Part shown: in pieces, positions 1 through 8,812 of the stretch
How the letters are laid out: each line of letters opens with the position of its first letter
How positions within the stretch are numbered: position 1 is the stretch's first letter
Source of the DNA: Verrucomicrobiales bacterium
Lineage (GTDB): Bacteria > Verrucomicrobiota > Verrucomicrobiia > Verrucomicrobiales > DEV007
Assembly: GCA_029233965.1 (NCBI GenBank)
Contig: JARGOP010000004.1
Location: 63,067-127,066, forward strand
Direction of reading: 5' to 3'
DNA: 64,000 nt
Position numbers and translations under genes: made by a program
Notes under the pieces: model-generated
Told to the model about the DNA's origin: nothing
Databases searched by the model: none
The model's input: only the letters and a program-made list of their open reading frames with translations

Positions 1-1037
1 TCGTTCCCGATCCCGTCCGGGAAGGCTCTCGATCTCGAGTTGAGAAGGATGCGGACGGATTCCTGGGAACTCGCCCCGAGAACCACGGTCCGGCCTGAGA
101 CATGATGCTCGCCGCCATCGACCTTATCGATGTAGGAAACTCCGGTAGCCCGACCCTCGTCGTTGACCGTGACTTCATGGACCATGGCATTGGGAAGAAT
201 ATCGAGATTCCCGGTCTTCAGCGCCGGTCGCAAAAACACGGTCATCGAATCAAACGCGGCTCCGATCGAACAACCGCGATGGCAGTCCGTCGCGAAGAAA
301 CACTTCGCCCGCATCCGCATATTCTCCGCAAGGAGGCGCTGCGCTTTCCCGTTTCCGGGATGAAGGATTTTCGGCAGGCGTTCGGCATCCTGTGTTTTTG
401 TCAGGATAGCCCGATGCACCGGAACGATGGGAATTCCCAGCGTCTTCGCCTTCTCCCGGGCGAGCAGTTCCCCGGCGCGGAATTTCGGGGGCGGCAACAG
501 GACCCCGGGCGAAGAGTCCGGCGAGTTTTCGATGCCCTCGCTCGCTCCGAAAATGCCCGCGAGCATTTCGACCTTGTCGTAGTAGGGCGCAAGTTCGTCG
601 TAGGAGATCGGCCAGTCGTGCCCCACCCCCATCCGGGTGGCCATTTCAAAATCGTAGGGTCCGTTGCGCAGGGAGACGCGGCCCCAGTGATTCGTCCGTC
701 CTCCTATCATGCGCTGACGCCACCAGGCAAACTGCCGCTTCTCTTCCTTGCCGGCATTCGTGTAGGGCTCACCGGGAATGTCCCATCCCGACGCGATCGA
801 TGCATCGTAGAATCCGTACTGCTTGTCCGGGGTCCGCTCCGCCCGCAACGGAGCCATGTTGGGCGTATGAAACATCGCAGTCTCCCGGGTCGGATCAAAC
901 ATTCTCCCGGCCTCCAGCACGAGCGTCTTGATCCCGGCCATAGCGAAGAGATAGGCGACCTGACCTCCTCCGGCTCCGGACCCTACAATCACGGCATCGT
1001 AGGATGGTTGCGTTTCCTCTGGTGAAATCACGGGCAT
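1..1037 (-). CDS. GMC family oxidoreductase, N-terminal part (cut by window edge)
   Basis: FAD-dependent alcohol/sugar dehydrogenase of the glucose-methanol-choline family. The ATG is at 1037 and 345 codons are visible before the left edge, so the C-terminal catalytic His region is missing. The N-terminus has the dinucleotide fold GSGAGG at residues 19-24 followed by the beta-strand ending LVLEAG, where the acidic residue binds the ribose. Residues 111-120 (IGGRTNHWGR) are the FAD loop common in the gluconate/2-keto-gluconate dehydrogenase branch. No signal peptide is visible, so it may be exported with a partner or stay cytoplasmic. The next gene upstream on the same strand is an unrecognised membrane protein. 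The substrate cannot be assigned from sequence. Confidence 0.88.
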   Translation of the reverse strand, partial: MPVISPEETQPSYDAVIVGSGAGGGQVAYLFAMAGIKTLVLEAGRMFDPTRETAMFHTPNMAPLRAERTPDKQYGFYDASIASGWDIPGEPYTNAGKEEKRQFAWWRQRMIGGRTNHWGRVSLRNGPYDFEMATRMGVGHDWPISYDELAPYYDKVEMLAGIFGASEGIENSPDSSPGVLLPPPKFRAGELLAREKAKTLGIPIVPVHRAILTKTQDAERLPKILHPGNGKAQRLLAENMRMRAKCFFATDCHRGCSIGAAFDSMTVFLRPALKTGNLDILPNAMVHEVTVNDEGRATGVSYIDKVDGGEHHVSGRTVVLGASSQESVRILLNSRSRAFPDGIGN

Positions 1038-1138
1038 AGCGGCGAGTCTCGGAAACTTTTCTCGCCGGGGCAATAGCCCGTTCGCGGAATCGAAAACGGC
1101 CTGACTCCGGAAACCCGCTTTTCCCTTCCGAAGCCCAA

Positions 1139-1978
1139 CTACCGCCGGGACACTTCCCGATCGAGCAACCGGTTGTAGATCTGCTGCCGCTCGGGCAATC
1201 CGAGGCCACGGTTCCGGTATTCGTACATCTTCACATTGATACTCTCCCGCTGTGAAACGGAGAGTCGTGAAATTTTCGAGACCACCTCCGGCGGTATCGC
1301 CTGCTTGTCAGGGTAGCCGTCCGCCTGAAATCCGTCGCGGATGTTTCGGGCGGCATTACGGGCATCGTCCAACTGGTCGGGCGTGAGGATTCGTGGATCC
1401 GGCCCGCCATGAGGACCTGTTCCACCGCCGGGACTTCCATTACCAATGCGGGTGGAAACCATGACTCCCTTCATTCCTTTCACCGGCACGGGGGCTTCTT
1501 CATAGCGAACCGAAAAGACTTCAGCTCCGCCGACCCTGACCCGCGCCGTTAGGGTCTCGATGTCGGATTCGTCCCCCTTCACCTCCACGAGCTGCCAGCC
1601 TTCGACGTTCATCTCCTGTGAAACGAGATAGGACTGATAGGTTTCGAGATCCAGCATCGTCGCGACGGTGTCGTCAGCGATCCGGGCGAGTCCGGTGAGG
1701 ACGAGCGACTGGGAGATATTCAAATGACGGAGAAACGGCGACTGCTCGCGAAGATCAGCGAAATTTTCGGCGGAAACCGGAGGAGGAAGGAATCCGGAAT
1801 CCCCCGGCGACGGAGCGTCAGAAATCTGACCGTGCAGAGGCGAAGCCACAAAAAACAAGGCGCCGCCGATGACCAGGATCGGAAGGAGCCGCTGACAAAT
1901 CACATTCAAGCCGACATCGTCCACAAAATTCCTGATTCCGGCCAGTCCGAGATTGCGGGCCTCTCTGTCGATCATCAT
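1139..1978 (-). CDS. hypothetical membrane-anchored or secreted protein
   Basis: I do not recognise this 279-residue protein. I chose the ATG at 1978 because a GGGGAG ribosome-binding site lies about 5 bases upstream; an ATG at 1996 and a GTG at 2002 are also in frame. A hydrophobic segment at about residues 27-46 (from ICQRLLPILVIGG) is a membrane anchor or late signal peptide. It is followed by a Pro/Ser-rich stretch, a mixed alpha/beta region, a Gly/Pro-rich linker and a charged helical C-terminus. It sits 101 bp upstream of the GMC oxidoreductase on the same strand and is divergent from tldD, so it may act with the oxidoreductase, but it does not look like the usual small GMC subunit (gluconate dehydrogenase subunit 3). 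Confidence 0.7.
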   Translation of the reverse strand: MMIDREARNLGLAGIRNFVDDVGLNVICQRLLPILVIGGALFFVASPLHGQISDAPSPGDSGFLPPPVSAENFADLREQSPFLRHLNISQSLVLTGLARIADDTVATMLDLETYQSYLVSQEMNVEGWQLVEVKGDESDIETLTARVRVGGAEVFSVRYEEAPVPVKGMKGVMVSTRIGNGSPGGGTGPHGGPDPRILTPDQLDDARNAARNIRDGFQADGYPDKQAIPPEVVSKISRLSVSQRESINVKMYEYRNRGLGLPERQQIYNRLLDREVSRR

Positions 1979-2031
1979 CTGCTCCCCATTCCCCATTGCC
2001 ACCGCCTTCCAAACCCGCTAGCCTCGGTGGC

Positions 2032-3654
2032 ATGCAACGACGTGATTGGTTAAAGGGCGTCTCCGTAACGGGGATGGGGCTGCTTTCCTCCCGCTGGGTA
2101 ACGACCGTGGAGGCGGCGACCCTGGTCTCCGAAAAATTTCCCGCGCTGGCTGATCTGGCGCTTTCTTATGCCTCAAGCCTCGGGGCTTCGTTCGCCGACT
2201 TCCATGTCATGCAAACGGACTCGGAGTCCCTCTTTGCCCGTGAGGAAATGGTTCAGGGAGTGAATGCGGATTCGAGGCTTGGCTGCTCCGTCCGCGTCAT
2301 CGTGAATGGCGCGTGGGGATTCGCGGCGGGAGAAAACCTTTCCGAAGAAGCCGTCAAAAAAATGACCGCAGCCGCCGTCGCCCTCGCCAGAGGTCAGGCC
2401 GGTTGGCGCGCTCACCCTGTCGAGATCGAGAGCCTCCCCGCTTATGACGGGAGCTGGGAAATGCCCATCGAAATCGATCCGTTTACGATCCCGCTGGAGG
2501 AAAAGGTCGGGCAACTCCTCGGCATCAATCGCTCCGCCCTCGGTGCCGGCGCGAACTTCTGCTCTTCCTACCTGCGTGCCGTGCGGGAGCGAAAGTGGCT
2601 TGCGAACAGCTTCGGGACCCGCATCTCTCAGTCCCGGGTCCGGATTAACCCGGGCTTCAGCGTCACTGTGACTGATCCCAGGCAGGGCGGCTTTGCGAGC
2701 CGCGAAAGCTTCCTTCCTCCACGCGCCGCCGGATACGAACACCTTTGCGACTGGAAGTCGGTCGAGGAAGCTTCTCTTGCCGTGGAGCAGGCGAAGGAAA
2801 AAATGGCCGCGCCCTCTGTTACCGCAGGGAAAAAGGACATCGTCATCGCTCCTTCAAATCTCTGGCTCACGATCCACGAAACGGTCGGACACCCCACTGA
2901 ACTCGACCGCGCTCTCGGGTATGAAGCGAACTACGCGGGCACTTCTTTCTGCACTCCGGAGAAACTGGATACCCTGCGCTACGGCAGCGAGATCGTGAAT
3001 ATCTTCGCGGACCGCACCGCTGATCAAGGGCTCTCGACGATCGGCTGGGACGATGACGGCGTGCAGACCGCCGGCAAAGAGTTTCCCATCATCAAAGACG
3101 GCATCTTCCGGAACTACCAGATGGCACTCGGTCAGGCCGCGCTCATCGGGCGTGAAGGAGGATCGAACGGCTGCGCTTATGCCGATGGTTACGACTCCGT
3201 TCCCCTCCAGCGAATGCCTAACATTTCGCTACAACCCGGAAGAGACGACGGCGTCACGGTGGAATCTCTTATCGCGGATGTTGAAGACGGGATCTACGTC
3301 GACGGACGTGGAAGCTGGAGCATCGATCAGCAGCGCTACAATTTTCAATTCACTGCACAGGTCTTTCACAAAATCACGAACGGTAAACTCGACGGCATGT
3401 ACAAAGACGTCGCCTATCAGGGCAATTCGGTCGATTTCTGGAATGCCTGCGACGGACTCGGCGGAAAGGACACTTACGAACTCGGCGGCGCTTTCAACTG
3501 CGGCAAAGGCCAACCCGGACAGGGAGCACCTGTCTCTCACGGAGCGGTCCCGGCCCGCTTTCGACAAATCAATATTCTCAACACCGCCGAGGAGTCCGGC
3601 AGGAAAGTGGCCTCGAAATGTGAATGTAGCGGAGGAGGAACAGCATGGGCCTGA
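2032..3654 (+). CDS. tldD: TldD-like metalloprotease subunit with Tat-like N-terminus
   Basis: Zinc-protease subunit of the TldD/TldE (PmbA) complex, which in other bacteria trims modified peptides such as microcin precursors and degrades unfolded peptides. The 540-residue protein has the HExxxH zinc motif as HETVGH at residues 282-287, inside a typical TldD context. The ATG at 2032 gives an N-terminus starting MQRRDWLKG followed by a weakly hydrophobic stretch, which resembles a twin-arginine signal. Well-studied TldD is cytoplasmic, so this is unusual. An in-frame ATG at 1996 only adds a Pro-rich stretch that overlaps the divergent gene. It overlaps pmbA by 10 bp, indicating translational coupling of the two subunits. 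Confidence 0.9.
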   Translation: MQRRDWLKGVSVTGMGLLSSRWVTTVEAATLVSEKFPALADLALSYASSLGASFADFHVMQTDSESLFAREEMVQGVNADSRLGCSVRVIVNGAWGFAAGENLSEEAVKKMTAAAVALARGQAGWRAHPVEIESLPAYDGSWEMPIEIDPFTIPLEEKVGQLLGINRSALGAGANFCSSYLRAVRERKWLANSFGTRISQSRVRINPGFSVTVTDPRQGGFASRESFLPPRAAGYEHLCDWKSVEEASLAVEQAKEKMAAPSVTAGKKDIVIAPSNLWLTIHETVGHPTELDRALGYEANYAGTSFCTPEKLDTLRYGSEIVNIFADRTADQGLSTIGWDDDGVQTAGKEFPIIKDGIFRNYQMALGQAALIGREGGSNGCAYADGYDSVPLQRMPNISLQPGRDDGVTVESLIADVEDGIYVDGRGSWSIDQQRYNFQFTAQVFHKITNGKLDGMYKDVAYQGNSVDFWNACDGLGGKDTYELGGAFNCGKGQPGQGAPVSHGAVPARFRQINILNTAEESGRKVASKCECSGGGTAWA

Positions 3655-4979
3655 CAAAACAAGAATTTGCAATACTGAGCGAAAAGGTGCTCGACATGGT
3701 CGAAGCCGACAGCGCCGAAGTCCGGCTTCAGGAAACGGAGGATCTCCAGGTCCGCTCCGCAAACAACGACGTGACCTCAAACGGATTCATCGATCGTTTT
3801 CAAATCGGCATCACGGTGAGCTATGGGAAGCGCTCCGCTTCGATTGAGATCAACCAAACCGAAGACGAAGCGATCCGCGACGCCGTGAAGAAAGTCGAGG
3901 CGATGGGCAAGCTCGCCCCCGAAGATCCGGAGCACCTCCCTCCCGTCGAGCCGGGCGAGTATCTCACTCCCATCACCTTTTCCGAAGCGACGGCCGCGAT
4001 GACTCCGGAGGAAGCCCTCGCGCAGGTGCGACCGGTCATCGAGCAGTCCCGCGCCGCCGGGGTCGAGAGCGCCGGATACCTCGAGCGCTCCGTCGGTTCC
4101 TCGGCTCTCGCAAACACAAATGGATTGTTCATTCACCAGCAAAGCACGGGAGTGAAGTTCTCGGTCACCGCTCGCGCCGCGGAGGGTCGCGGCTCAGGAT
4201 GGGCCAGCGCCCAGGCGACTGACCTCGCCAACTTCGATCCCGCTCCCGTCGGTGAAAAAGCGATCCAGAAAGCGCTCGCCTCGCGAAATGCGAAAGAACG
4301 CAAAGCAGGGCGAACCACCGTCGTCCTCGAAGCGCCGGCAGTTCGCGATCTTCTCTCGATTCTCTCGTGGAATCTCGGACAGCGTGGCTTCGACGAAGGC
4401 CGCAGCTTTCTGAACGGACTCGTCGGCGATGACGGAGAACTTATCGGAAAGCAACTCTTCGGCGAAAACGCAACGCTTTACTCGGACCCCCTCTATGAGC
4501 CGGCCCCGTGTGGCGTTCACTCGGACGGGATTCCCCGGGAAAAAACCATGTGGATCGAAAACGGGGTCGTGAAGAATCTCATGGTGCCACGATACTGGGC
4601 GCAGAAAAACGGCACGGATCCGGTCCCATGGCCGGGAAATCTCATCATGCCCGGCGAAGGGAAGAGCACGGAGGAACTCATCGCCGGGGTGGAGGATGGC
4701 GTCCTCATCACGCGGCTCTGGTACTTGCGCCAGGTCCAGCCGCAGACCCTGCTTTACACCGGACTGACGCGTGACGGCACCTTTGCGATCAAAAACGGCA
4801 GGGTCGTCGGCCCCGTGAACAACTTCCGCTTCAACGAGTCACCGGCGAATGTGCTGAAGAACATCGTCGCGAGCGGAAAGCAGGAGCGCGTCCTCGGCAG
4901 CGAAAGCGACTCGCCGGCACACGTACCGGCCCTGGTCGTGAAGGATTTTAATCTTTCGTCGGTGTCGGAGGCGAGCTGA
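3645..4979 (+). CDS. pmbA: PmbA/TldE-like protease subunit
   Basis: Partner subunit of TldD; the TldD/TldE heterodimer forms a closed chamber and only the TldD half carries the zinc site. The 444-residue protein matches PmbA in length and pattern: an N-terminal helical/strand domain with SAEVRLQETEDLQVRS-like repeats, and a C-terminal domain with the NGTDP and LLYTGLTRDGTFAI type segments. As expected for this subunit it lacks an HExxxH motif. It has no signal peptide, which contrasts with the Tat-like N-terminus of the adjacent tldD product; if that signal works, PmbA would have to be co-exported. The start at 3645 overlaps the tldD stop by 10 bp. A strong nested hairpin follows the stop codon. 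Confidence 0.9.
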   Translation: MGLTKQEFAILSEKVLDMVEADSAEVRLQETEDLQVRSANNDVTSNGFIDRFQIGITVSYGKRSASIEINQTEDEAIRDAVKKVEAMGKLAPEDPEHLPPVEPGEYLTPITFSEATAAMTPEEALAQVRPVIEQSRAAGVESAGYLERSVGSSALANTNGLFIHQQSTGVKFSVTARAAEGRGSGWASAQATDLANFDPAPVGEKAIQKALASRNAKERKAGRTTVVLEAPAVRDLLSILSWNLGQRGFDEGRSFLNGLVGDDGELIGKQLFGENATLYSDPLYEPAPCGVHSDGIPREKTMWIENGVVKNLMVPRYWAQKNGTDPVPWPGNLIMPGEGKSTEELIAGVEDGVLITRLWYLRQVQPQTLLYTGLTRDGTFAIKNGRVVGPVNNFRFNESPANVLKNIVASGKQERVLGSESDSPAHVPALVVKDFNLSSVSEAS

Positions 4980-4991
4980 CCTTCGTTCCCC

Positions 4992-5051
4992 GTTGCGAAG
5001 AACCGGGAGGACAACTTCCCCGTTGTCCTCGATTCGCCGGTCTTTCGCAAC
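4992..5051. repeat. nested inverted repeat (terminator or REP-like hairpin)
   Basis: Outer arms 4992-5006 (GTTGCGAAGAACCGG) and 5037-5051 pair with one mismatch. Inside them a perfect 9-bp stem (5007-5015 with 5022-5030, GAGGACAAC/GTTGTCCTC) closes a 6-base loop. It starts 13 bases after the pmbA stop codon. There is no clear T-tract, so it may be a Rho-independent-like terminator of unusual form, an mRNA-stabilising hairpin or a REP-type element. Confidence 0.6.
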
Positions 5052-5088
5052 AGGGCCAGCCGTCTTCCATCCATCGGACACGACATCC

Positions 5089-5120
5089 CAACAGGGTCAG
5101 ACCCCTGACCCAACCCTGTT
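5089..5120. repeat. inverted repeat with AACCCTGTT motif
   Basis: AACAGGGTCAG (5090-5100) pairs with CTGACCCAACCCTGTT (5105-5120), with a 3-base insertion in the right arm. It lies in the 221-bp gap between pmbA and the MATE gene. Related AACCCTGTT or AACCCTATT sequences recur near 22.70, 23.91 and 54.98 kb. Confidence 0.45.
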
Positions 5121-5200
5121 GAATTCCGGTTGCTCAATTTCGGGAAGAGCGAAGGGTATGACCTTTCCGGGCACCTCCCCCCTCGTCCGGTTTCACCCCG

Positions 5201-6541
5201 ATGGCTTCCTCCTCACGTCCCGCTCTCCTTCGCGAAGGAAAGAGCACGCTGCTCCTCGCCTTTCCGCTCATCGCGGGACAGGTCAGCCAGATGCTCGTGG
5301 GGCTCTCGGATACGGTCATGATCGGGCGGCTTGGCGTCGTTCCTCTTGCCGCATCGACCTTTGCGAACACCTTGATCTACATCCCGCTCATGATCGGAAT
5401 CGGCATGACGATGGCGGTCTCGATCCGGGTTTCGCAGGCTCGGGGGGCCGAAAATCCTGCGATGGCGAGAGAGGCGCTTCGCAACGGCCTGTTCCTCGCC
5501 ATTATCATTGGTTTGCTCACCGTCGTCGGGGCGCTCGCGACGATTCCGTTCTTCGAATTCTTCGGCCAGGAAGCAGTCGTCACTACTGCAGCAGCCGACT
5601 ATTTTCTCATCGTTGCGGTGTCGATGATTCCGGCGATCGGGTGCATGGCGGTGAAGAATCATGCCGATGCGATGAATCACCCCTGGCCGGCCTTCTGGAT
5701 CAGCCTTGGCGGAGTGATCCTCAACATTTTCCTCAACTGGATTCTCATCTACGGAAAGCTCGGCGCCCCGGCTCTCGGGCTTGAGGGCGCAGGGATCGCG
5801 ACTCTCATCGCCCGAATCGTGACGCTGGCCGCCCTCATTCAATGGTGCCGCCAGTCTCGAACCGTTCACGAGTGGGTCCCGCGAAACTGGTTCCGGCGAC
5901 CGGACGGGCCCTCGATTCGTTCATTGGTGAAAGTCGGACTCCCCGCAAGTTTTCAACTTCTCGCTGAGGTCAGCGCTTTCGTCATGGCGACGATCCTTAT
6001 CGGAACCCTCGGGAAGATTTCGCTCGCCTCTCACCAAATCGCAATCACCTGTGTCGCGACGATTTTCATGGTTCCCCTGGGCCTCTCCATGGCGATGACG
6101 GTTCGTATCGGCGAAGCCTGGGGCGCAAAACAAACGGAACGGATGCGACCGATCGTCGTGAGTGGCTGGCTCATGGGTGGACTCTTTTCACTGATAAGCG
6201 CGACCCTCGTCTTTCTCTTTCCAAACGTCATCGCAGGATGGTTCGTTACCGAGCCGGAAGCCCGCGCCCTCGCCGCTTCCCTACTGGTCATTTCGGCGTT
6301 CTTTCAGTTCAGCGATGCCATGCAGATCATCTCCACCGGAGCACTGCGGGGACTCGACGATGTGAACATTCCCGCCTGGCTCGCCGCTTTTGCCTACTGG
6401 ATGATTTCTATTCCGGTCGGCTGGTGGTTCGCCTTTCGACTCGACTGGGAAGCCGCCGGGATGTGGTGGGGCATTACGATCGGACTGACGATGACCGCCG
6501 TCCTCCTCGGCATTCGCCTCTGGCGAAAGATCAGCCTCTAG
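5201..6541 (+). CDS. MATE family multidrug/sodium antiporter
   Basis: Integral inner-membrane exporter of the multidrug and toxic compound extrusion family, normally driven by Na+ or H+ gradients. The 446-residue length and about 12 hydrophobic segments in two homologous halves fit the family. The first helix region carries PLIAGQVSQMLVGLSDTVMI, and the second half repeats the pattern with PASFQLLAEVSAFVMATILIG. The NorM-type DinF-like subgroup is most likely but substrates cannot be predicted. The ATG at 5201 follows a 221-bp spacer containing two inverted repeats, so it is probably transcribed from its own promoter. It is convergent with the small membrane protein gene, with only 5 bp between the stops. 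Confidence 0.92.
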   Translation: MASSSRPALLREGKSTLLLAFPLIAGQVSQMLVGLSDTVMIGRLGVVPLAASTFANTLIYIPLMIGIGMTMAVSIRVSQARGAENPAMAREALRNGLFLAIIIGLLTVVGALATIPFFEFFGQEAVVTTAAADYFLIVAVSMIPAIGCMAVKNHADAMNHPWPAFWISLGGVILNIFLNWILIYGKLGAPALGLEGAGIATLIARIVTLAALIQWCRQSRTVHEWVPRNWFRRPDGPSIRSLVKVGLPASFQLLAEVSAFVMATILIGTLGKISLASHQIAITCVATIFMVPLGLSMAMTVRIGEAWGAKQTERMRPIVVSGWLMGGLFSLISATLVFLFPNVIAGWFVTEPEARALAASLLVISAFFQFSDAMQIISTGALRGLDDVNIPAWLAAFAYWMISIPVGWWFAFRLDWEAAGMWWGITIGLTMTAVLLGIRLWRKISL

Positions 6542-6546
6542 CCGGA

Positions 6547-6753
6547 CTACTTTTTCCCGTCCTCTTTTCGCGTGATCGCAAAGTAGATCACGTAGAACCA
6601 GGAAAGGACCCCGGCGAGAATCGCCCAGAGAATGGATCGGTTGCGCTCCCACGAACAAACGACGGCAAGGGCGGAACCGAGACCAATTCCGGTCCGGGTA
6701 ATCGTTTCCGTGGTGCGTTCGGTAATTTCAGCGACTTCGGCAAGTATCATCAT
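6547..6753 (-). CDS. small membrane protein, unknown function
   Basis: A 68-residue protein with an N-terminal helix starting MMILAEVAEITERT and two hydrophobic segments (about residues 24-34 and 43-58, the latter ILAGVLSWFYVIYFAI), ending in a charged ITRKEDGKK tail. The composition is that of an inner-membrane protein with the C-terminus in the cytoplasm. It lies 56 bp downstream of ppk2 on the same strand and may be co-transcribed with it. Alternative start one codon downstream. The function is unknown. Confidence 0.65.
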   Translation of the reverse strand: MMILAEVAEITERTTETITRTGIGLGSALAVVCSWERNRSILWAILAGVLSWFYVIYFAITRKEDGKK

Positions 6754-6809
6754 GAGGGGATCTTCAACCTGATCTCTCCACCAAGCGATTCCAAGATCAC
6801 ACTCATTTT

Positions 6810-7841
6810 CTAATCGCCGGCCGCGTCTGCGGAGTTTCTCACTTTCTCTCCCCGCTCATAGATTGTCTTTGCTGATCCGACGACCAGTGAATCCATGTCA
6901 CTCAGGAGCGCATGATCTTTTCCTGCATAATCGACATGGTTCAGTAGATATTTGATCGCATTCAACCTCGCCCGCTTTTTGTCATCCGAACGGACAATCG
7001 TCCACGGAGCATCTGCAGTGTCGGTGTAGAACAACATGGATTCCTTCGCTTCCGTGTATTCATCCCACCGTCCCAGAGACTCCAGATCCATCGGACTGAG
7101 CTTCCATTGCTTGAGGGGGTCCTGAGCCCGGCTCAGAAATCTCCGCAACTGCTCTTCCCGACTCACTGAAAACCAGAACTTGAAAAGCTTCACTCCGCTG
7201 CGGGTGATCATGCGCTCAAACTCGGGCGCCTGGCGCATGAACTCCAGGTATTCTCTCGGAGGACAAAATCCCATGACTCTCTCGACTCCGGCCCGGTTGT
7301 ACCAGGACCGATCGAGAAAAACGAGTTCTCCGTTTGTTGGAAGGTAAGAGACATAGCGCTGGAAATACCATTGTCCTCTCTCGCGATCCGTCGGCTTTGC
7401 CAACGCGACAATGCGAGCGCCCCGTGGATTCAAATTCTCGGTGAAACGGGTGATCGTTCCTCCCTTGCCGGCTGCGTCACGTCCCTCAAAGAGTATGACA
7501 ATCTTCTCCCCGCTGTGAATTGCCCAGGCCTGCATCTTGACGAGCTCGATTTGAAGAAGGGCAATCTGCCTCTCATATTCATTGGAGTTCATGACCCTCT
7601 TGTAAGGATAGACTGAGCTGATAATCTCCTTCTTGTCCTTCGTTCCTTTGACGCGGGCAACCAACTCAGGTGGAATCTGGTTTTCGACGACCTCATTAAT
7701 CAGGGAAACCATGGGGTAAGCCTTCGCCATCGCTGAGGAAGTCTTCGCTGATTTCCGCACCGTTGTCTTTCCCGCCACCGTCTTTGCCACAGGTGTCGCC
7801 GCTGCCGCCGTCTTCGGAGCACTTGATTTTGCCGTCGTCAT
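6810..7841 (-). CDS. ppk2: polyphosphate kinase 2 (PPK2)
   Basis: Transfers phosphate from polyphosphate to nucleotides (or the reverse), linking energy and phosphate storage. The 343-residue protein has the PPK2 Walker A motif FEGRDAAGKGG at residues 118-128, the Walker B-like DRSWYNRAGVERVMGF from residue 177 and the lid region SREEQLRRF. Class I (GDP/ADP phosphorylating) is likely from the single-domain length. The first 40 residues are an Ala/Lys/Thr-rich tail (KTAAAATPVAKTVAGK) resembling histone H1-like tails, not part of the catalytic fold; it may bind polyphosphate or DNA. Its gene is divergent from the nitroreductase, with a 220-bp intergenic region carrying a long inverted repeat. 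A polyphosphate enzyme fits an organism that also scavenges phosphite (25-29.6 kb). Confidence 0.93.
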   Translation of the reverse strand: MTTAKSSAPKTAAAATPVAKTVAGKTTVRKSAKTSSAMAKAYPMVSLINEVVENQIPPELVARVKGTKDKKEIISSVYPYKRVMNSNEYERQIALLQIELVKMQAWAIHSGEKIVILFEGRDAAGKGGTITRFTENLNPRGARIVALAKPTDRERGQWYFQRYVSYLPTNGELVFLDRSWYNRAGVERVMGFCPPREYLEFMRQAPEFERMITRSGVKLFKFWFSVSREEQLRRFLSRAQDPLKQWKLSPMDLESLGRWDEYTEAKESMLFYTDTADAPWTIVRSDDKKRARLNAIKYLLNHVDYAGKDHALLSDMDSLVVGSAKTIYERGEKVRNSADAAGD

Positions 7842-7957
7842 GTTGTTCTGTCAGGTTGCAATCGGCGCACGATGAAATGATCGCCACGAATCTCTGTGTC
7901 CGCCGACCAGAGCCGCACAATCCGTGCCATGGGAACTCGGCTTTACTCCGATAGAGA

Positions 7958-8003
7958 ATCGACAATGGACGAAATCAGGTTTTGACCTCATCGGATTGTC
8001 GAT
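7958..8003. repeat. inverted repeat in the ppk2/nitroreductase divergent promoter region
   Basis: ATCGACAAT (7958-7966) is repeated in inverted form as ATTGTCGAT (7995-8003) around a 28-base centre that itself contains AGGT/ACCT. It lies between two divergent start codons (7841 and 8062), so it may be an operator for either gene. No other feature is recognised in this 220-bp gap. Confidence 0.4.
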
Positions 8004-8061
8004 CATGATGTTCGGTTATTGATTCATGCATTTGAACGTAACCTCCTGACACTCTGACGAC

Positions 8062-8703
8062 ATGGAAACCCAGTCCCCTGACACAATCCTCGACGCTCTC
8101 AAATGGCGCTACGCCACGAAAGTTTTTGATCCTGCGAAGAAAATTCCTGCTGATCAGTGGGCCGCATTGGAGGAATCGCTCGTTCTGACACCTTCCTCGT
8201 TTGGTCTTCAGCCCTGGGAGTTCGTCATTGTGGAAGACGCCGGGATTCGCGAGCAGCTTGTATCACACTCCTGGAATCAGCGTCAGGTCGCGGATGCCTC
8301 GCACCTGCTCGTGATCGCTCTGCGCACCGACGTCGACGAGGCCTACGTCGATCATTTCGTGAAGCGGGTCGAGGAAGTTCGCGGCGAGCCCGGCTTCTCC
8401 GGCTATCGCGACATGATGGTCGGCTTTATCAATCAACTCGACGCCGAGGGCGTGAAACAGTGGGGGAAACTCCAAACCTACATCGCACTCGGCCAGTTCA
8501 TGACGGTCGCGGCCATGATGGGAATCGATGCCTGTCCGATGGAGGGATTCGTCGCGGCAAAGTATGACGAGATTCTCGGATTCGCAGAGAAGAACCTGAC
8601 GACCGCAGTGCTCTGCCCGGCCGGCTACCGCTCGGAGGAAGACAAATACGCAAGCCTTCCGAAAGTCCGTTTTGAGCAGGACGGTATGATTTCCAGAATC
8701 TGA
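8062..8703 (+). CDS. NAD(P)H-dependent nitroreductase family oxidoreductase
   Basis: FMN flavoprotein of the nitroreductase superfamily (NfsB/FRase I branch), which reduces nitroaromatics, quinones or flavins with NAD(P)H. The 213-residue length is typical. The N-terminal phosphate-binding signature is RYATKVFDP, followed by the PSSFGLQPWEFVIVED strand characteristic of NfsB-type enzymes, and the C-terminal ACPMEGF and LPKVRF segments contact FMN. No signal peptide, so cytoplasmic. Probably monocistronic: there is a 109-bp gap to the next gene and it is divergent from ppk2. The physiological substrate is not predictable. Confidence 0.9.
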   Translation: METQSPDTILDALKWRYATKVFDPAKKIPADQWAALEESLVLTPSSFGLQPWEFVIVEDAGIREQLVSHSWNQRQVADASHLLVIALRTDVDEAYVDHFVKRVEEVRGEPGFSGYRDMMVGFINQLDAEGVKQWGKLQTYIALGQFMTVAAMMGIDACPMEGFVAAKYDEILGFAEKNLTTAVLCPAGYRSEEDKYASLPKVRFEQDGMISRI

Positions 8704-8812
8704 GCGAGCCTGCAACGTGATTCTATTACGGCAAAGCTGTTCCGTAGTCACGCCATCCTTCCTCTCTTCATTCTAAAGGGATTACCCGTAAACTATCGGG
8801 TGGATCCTTCGG

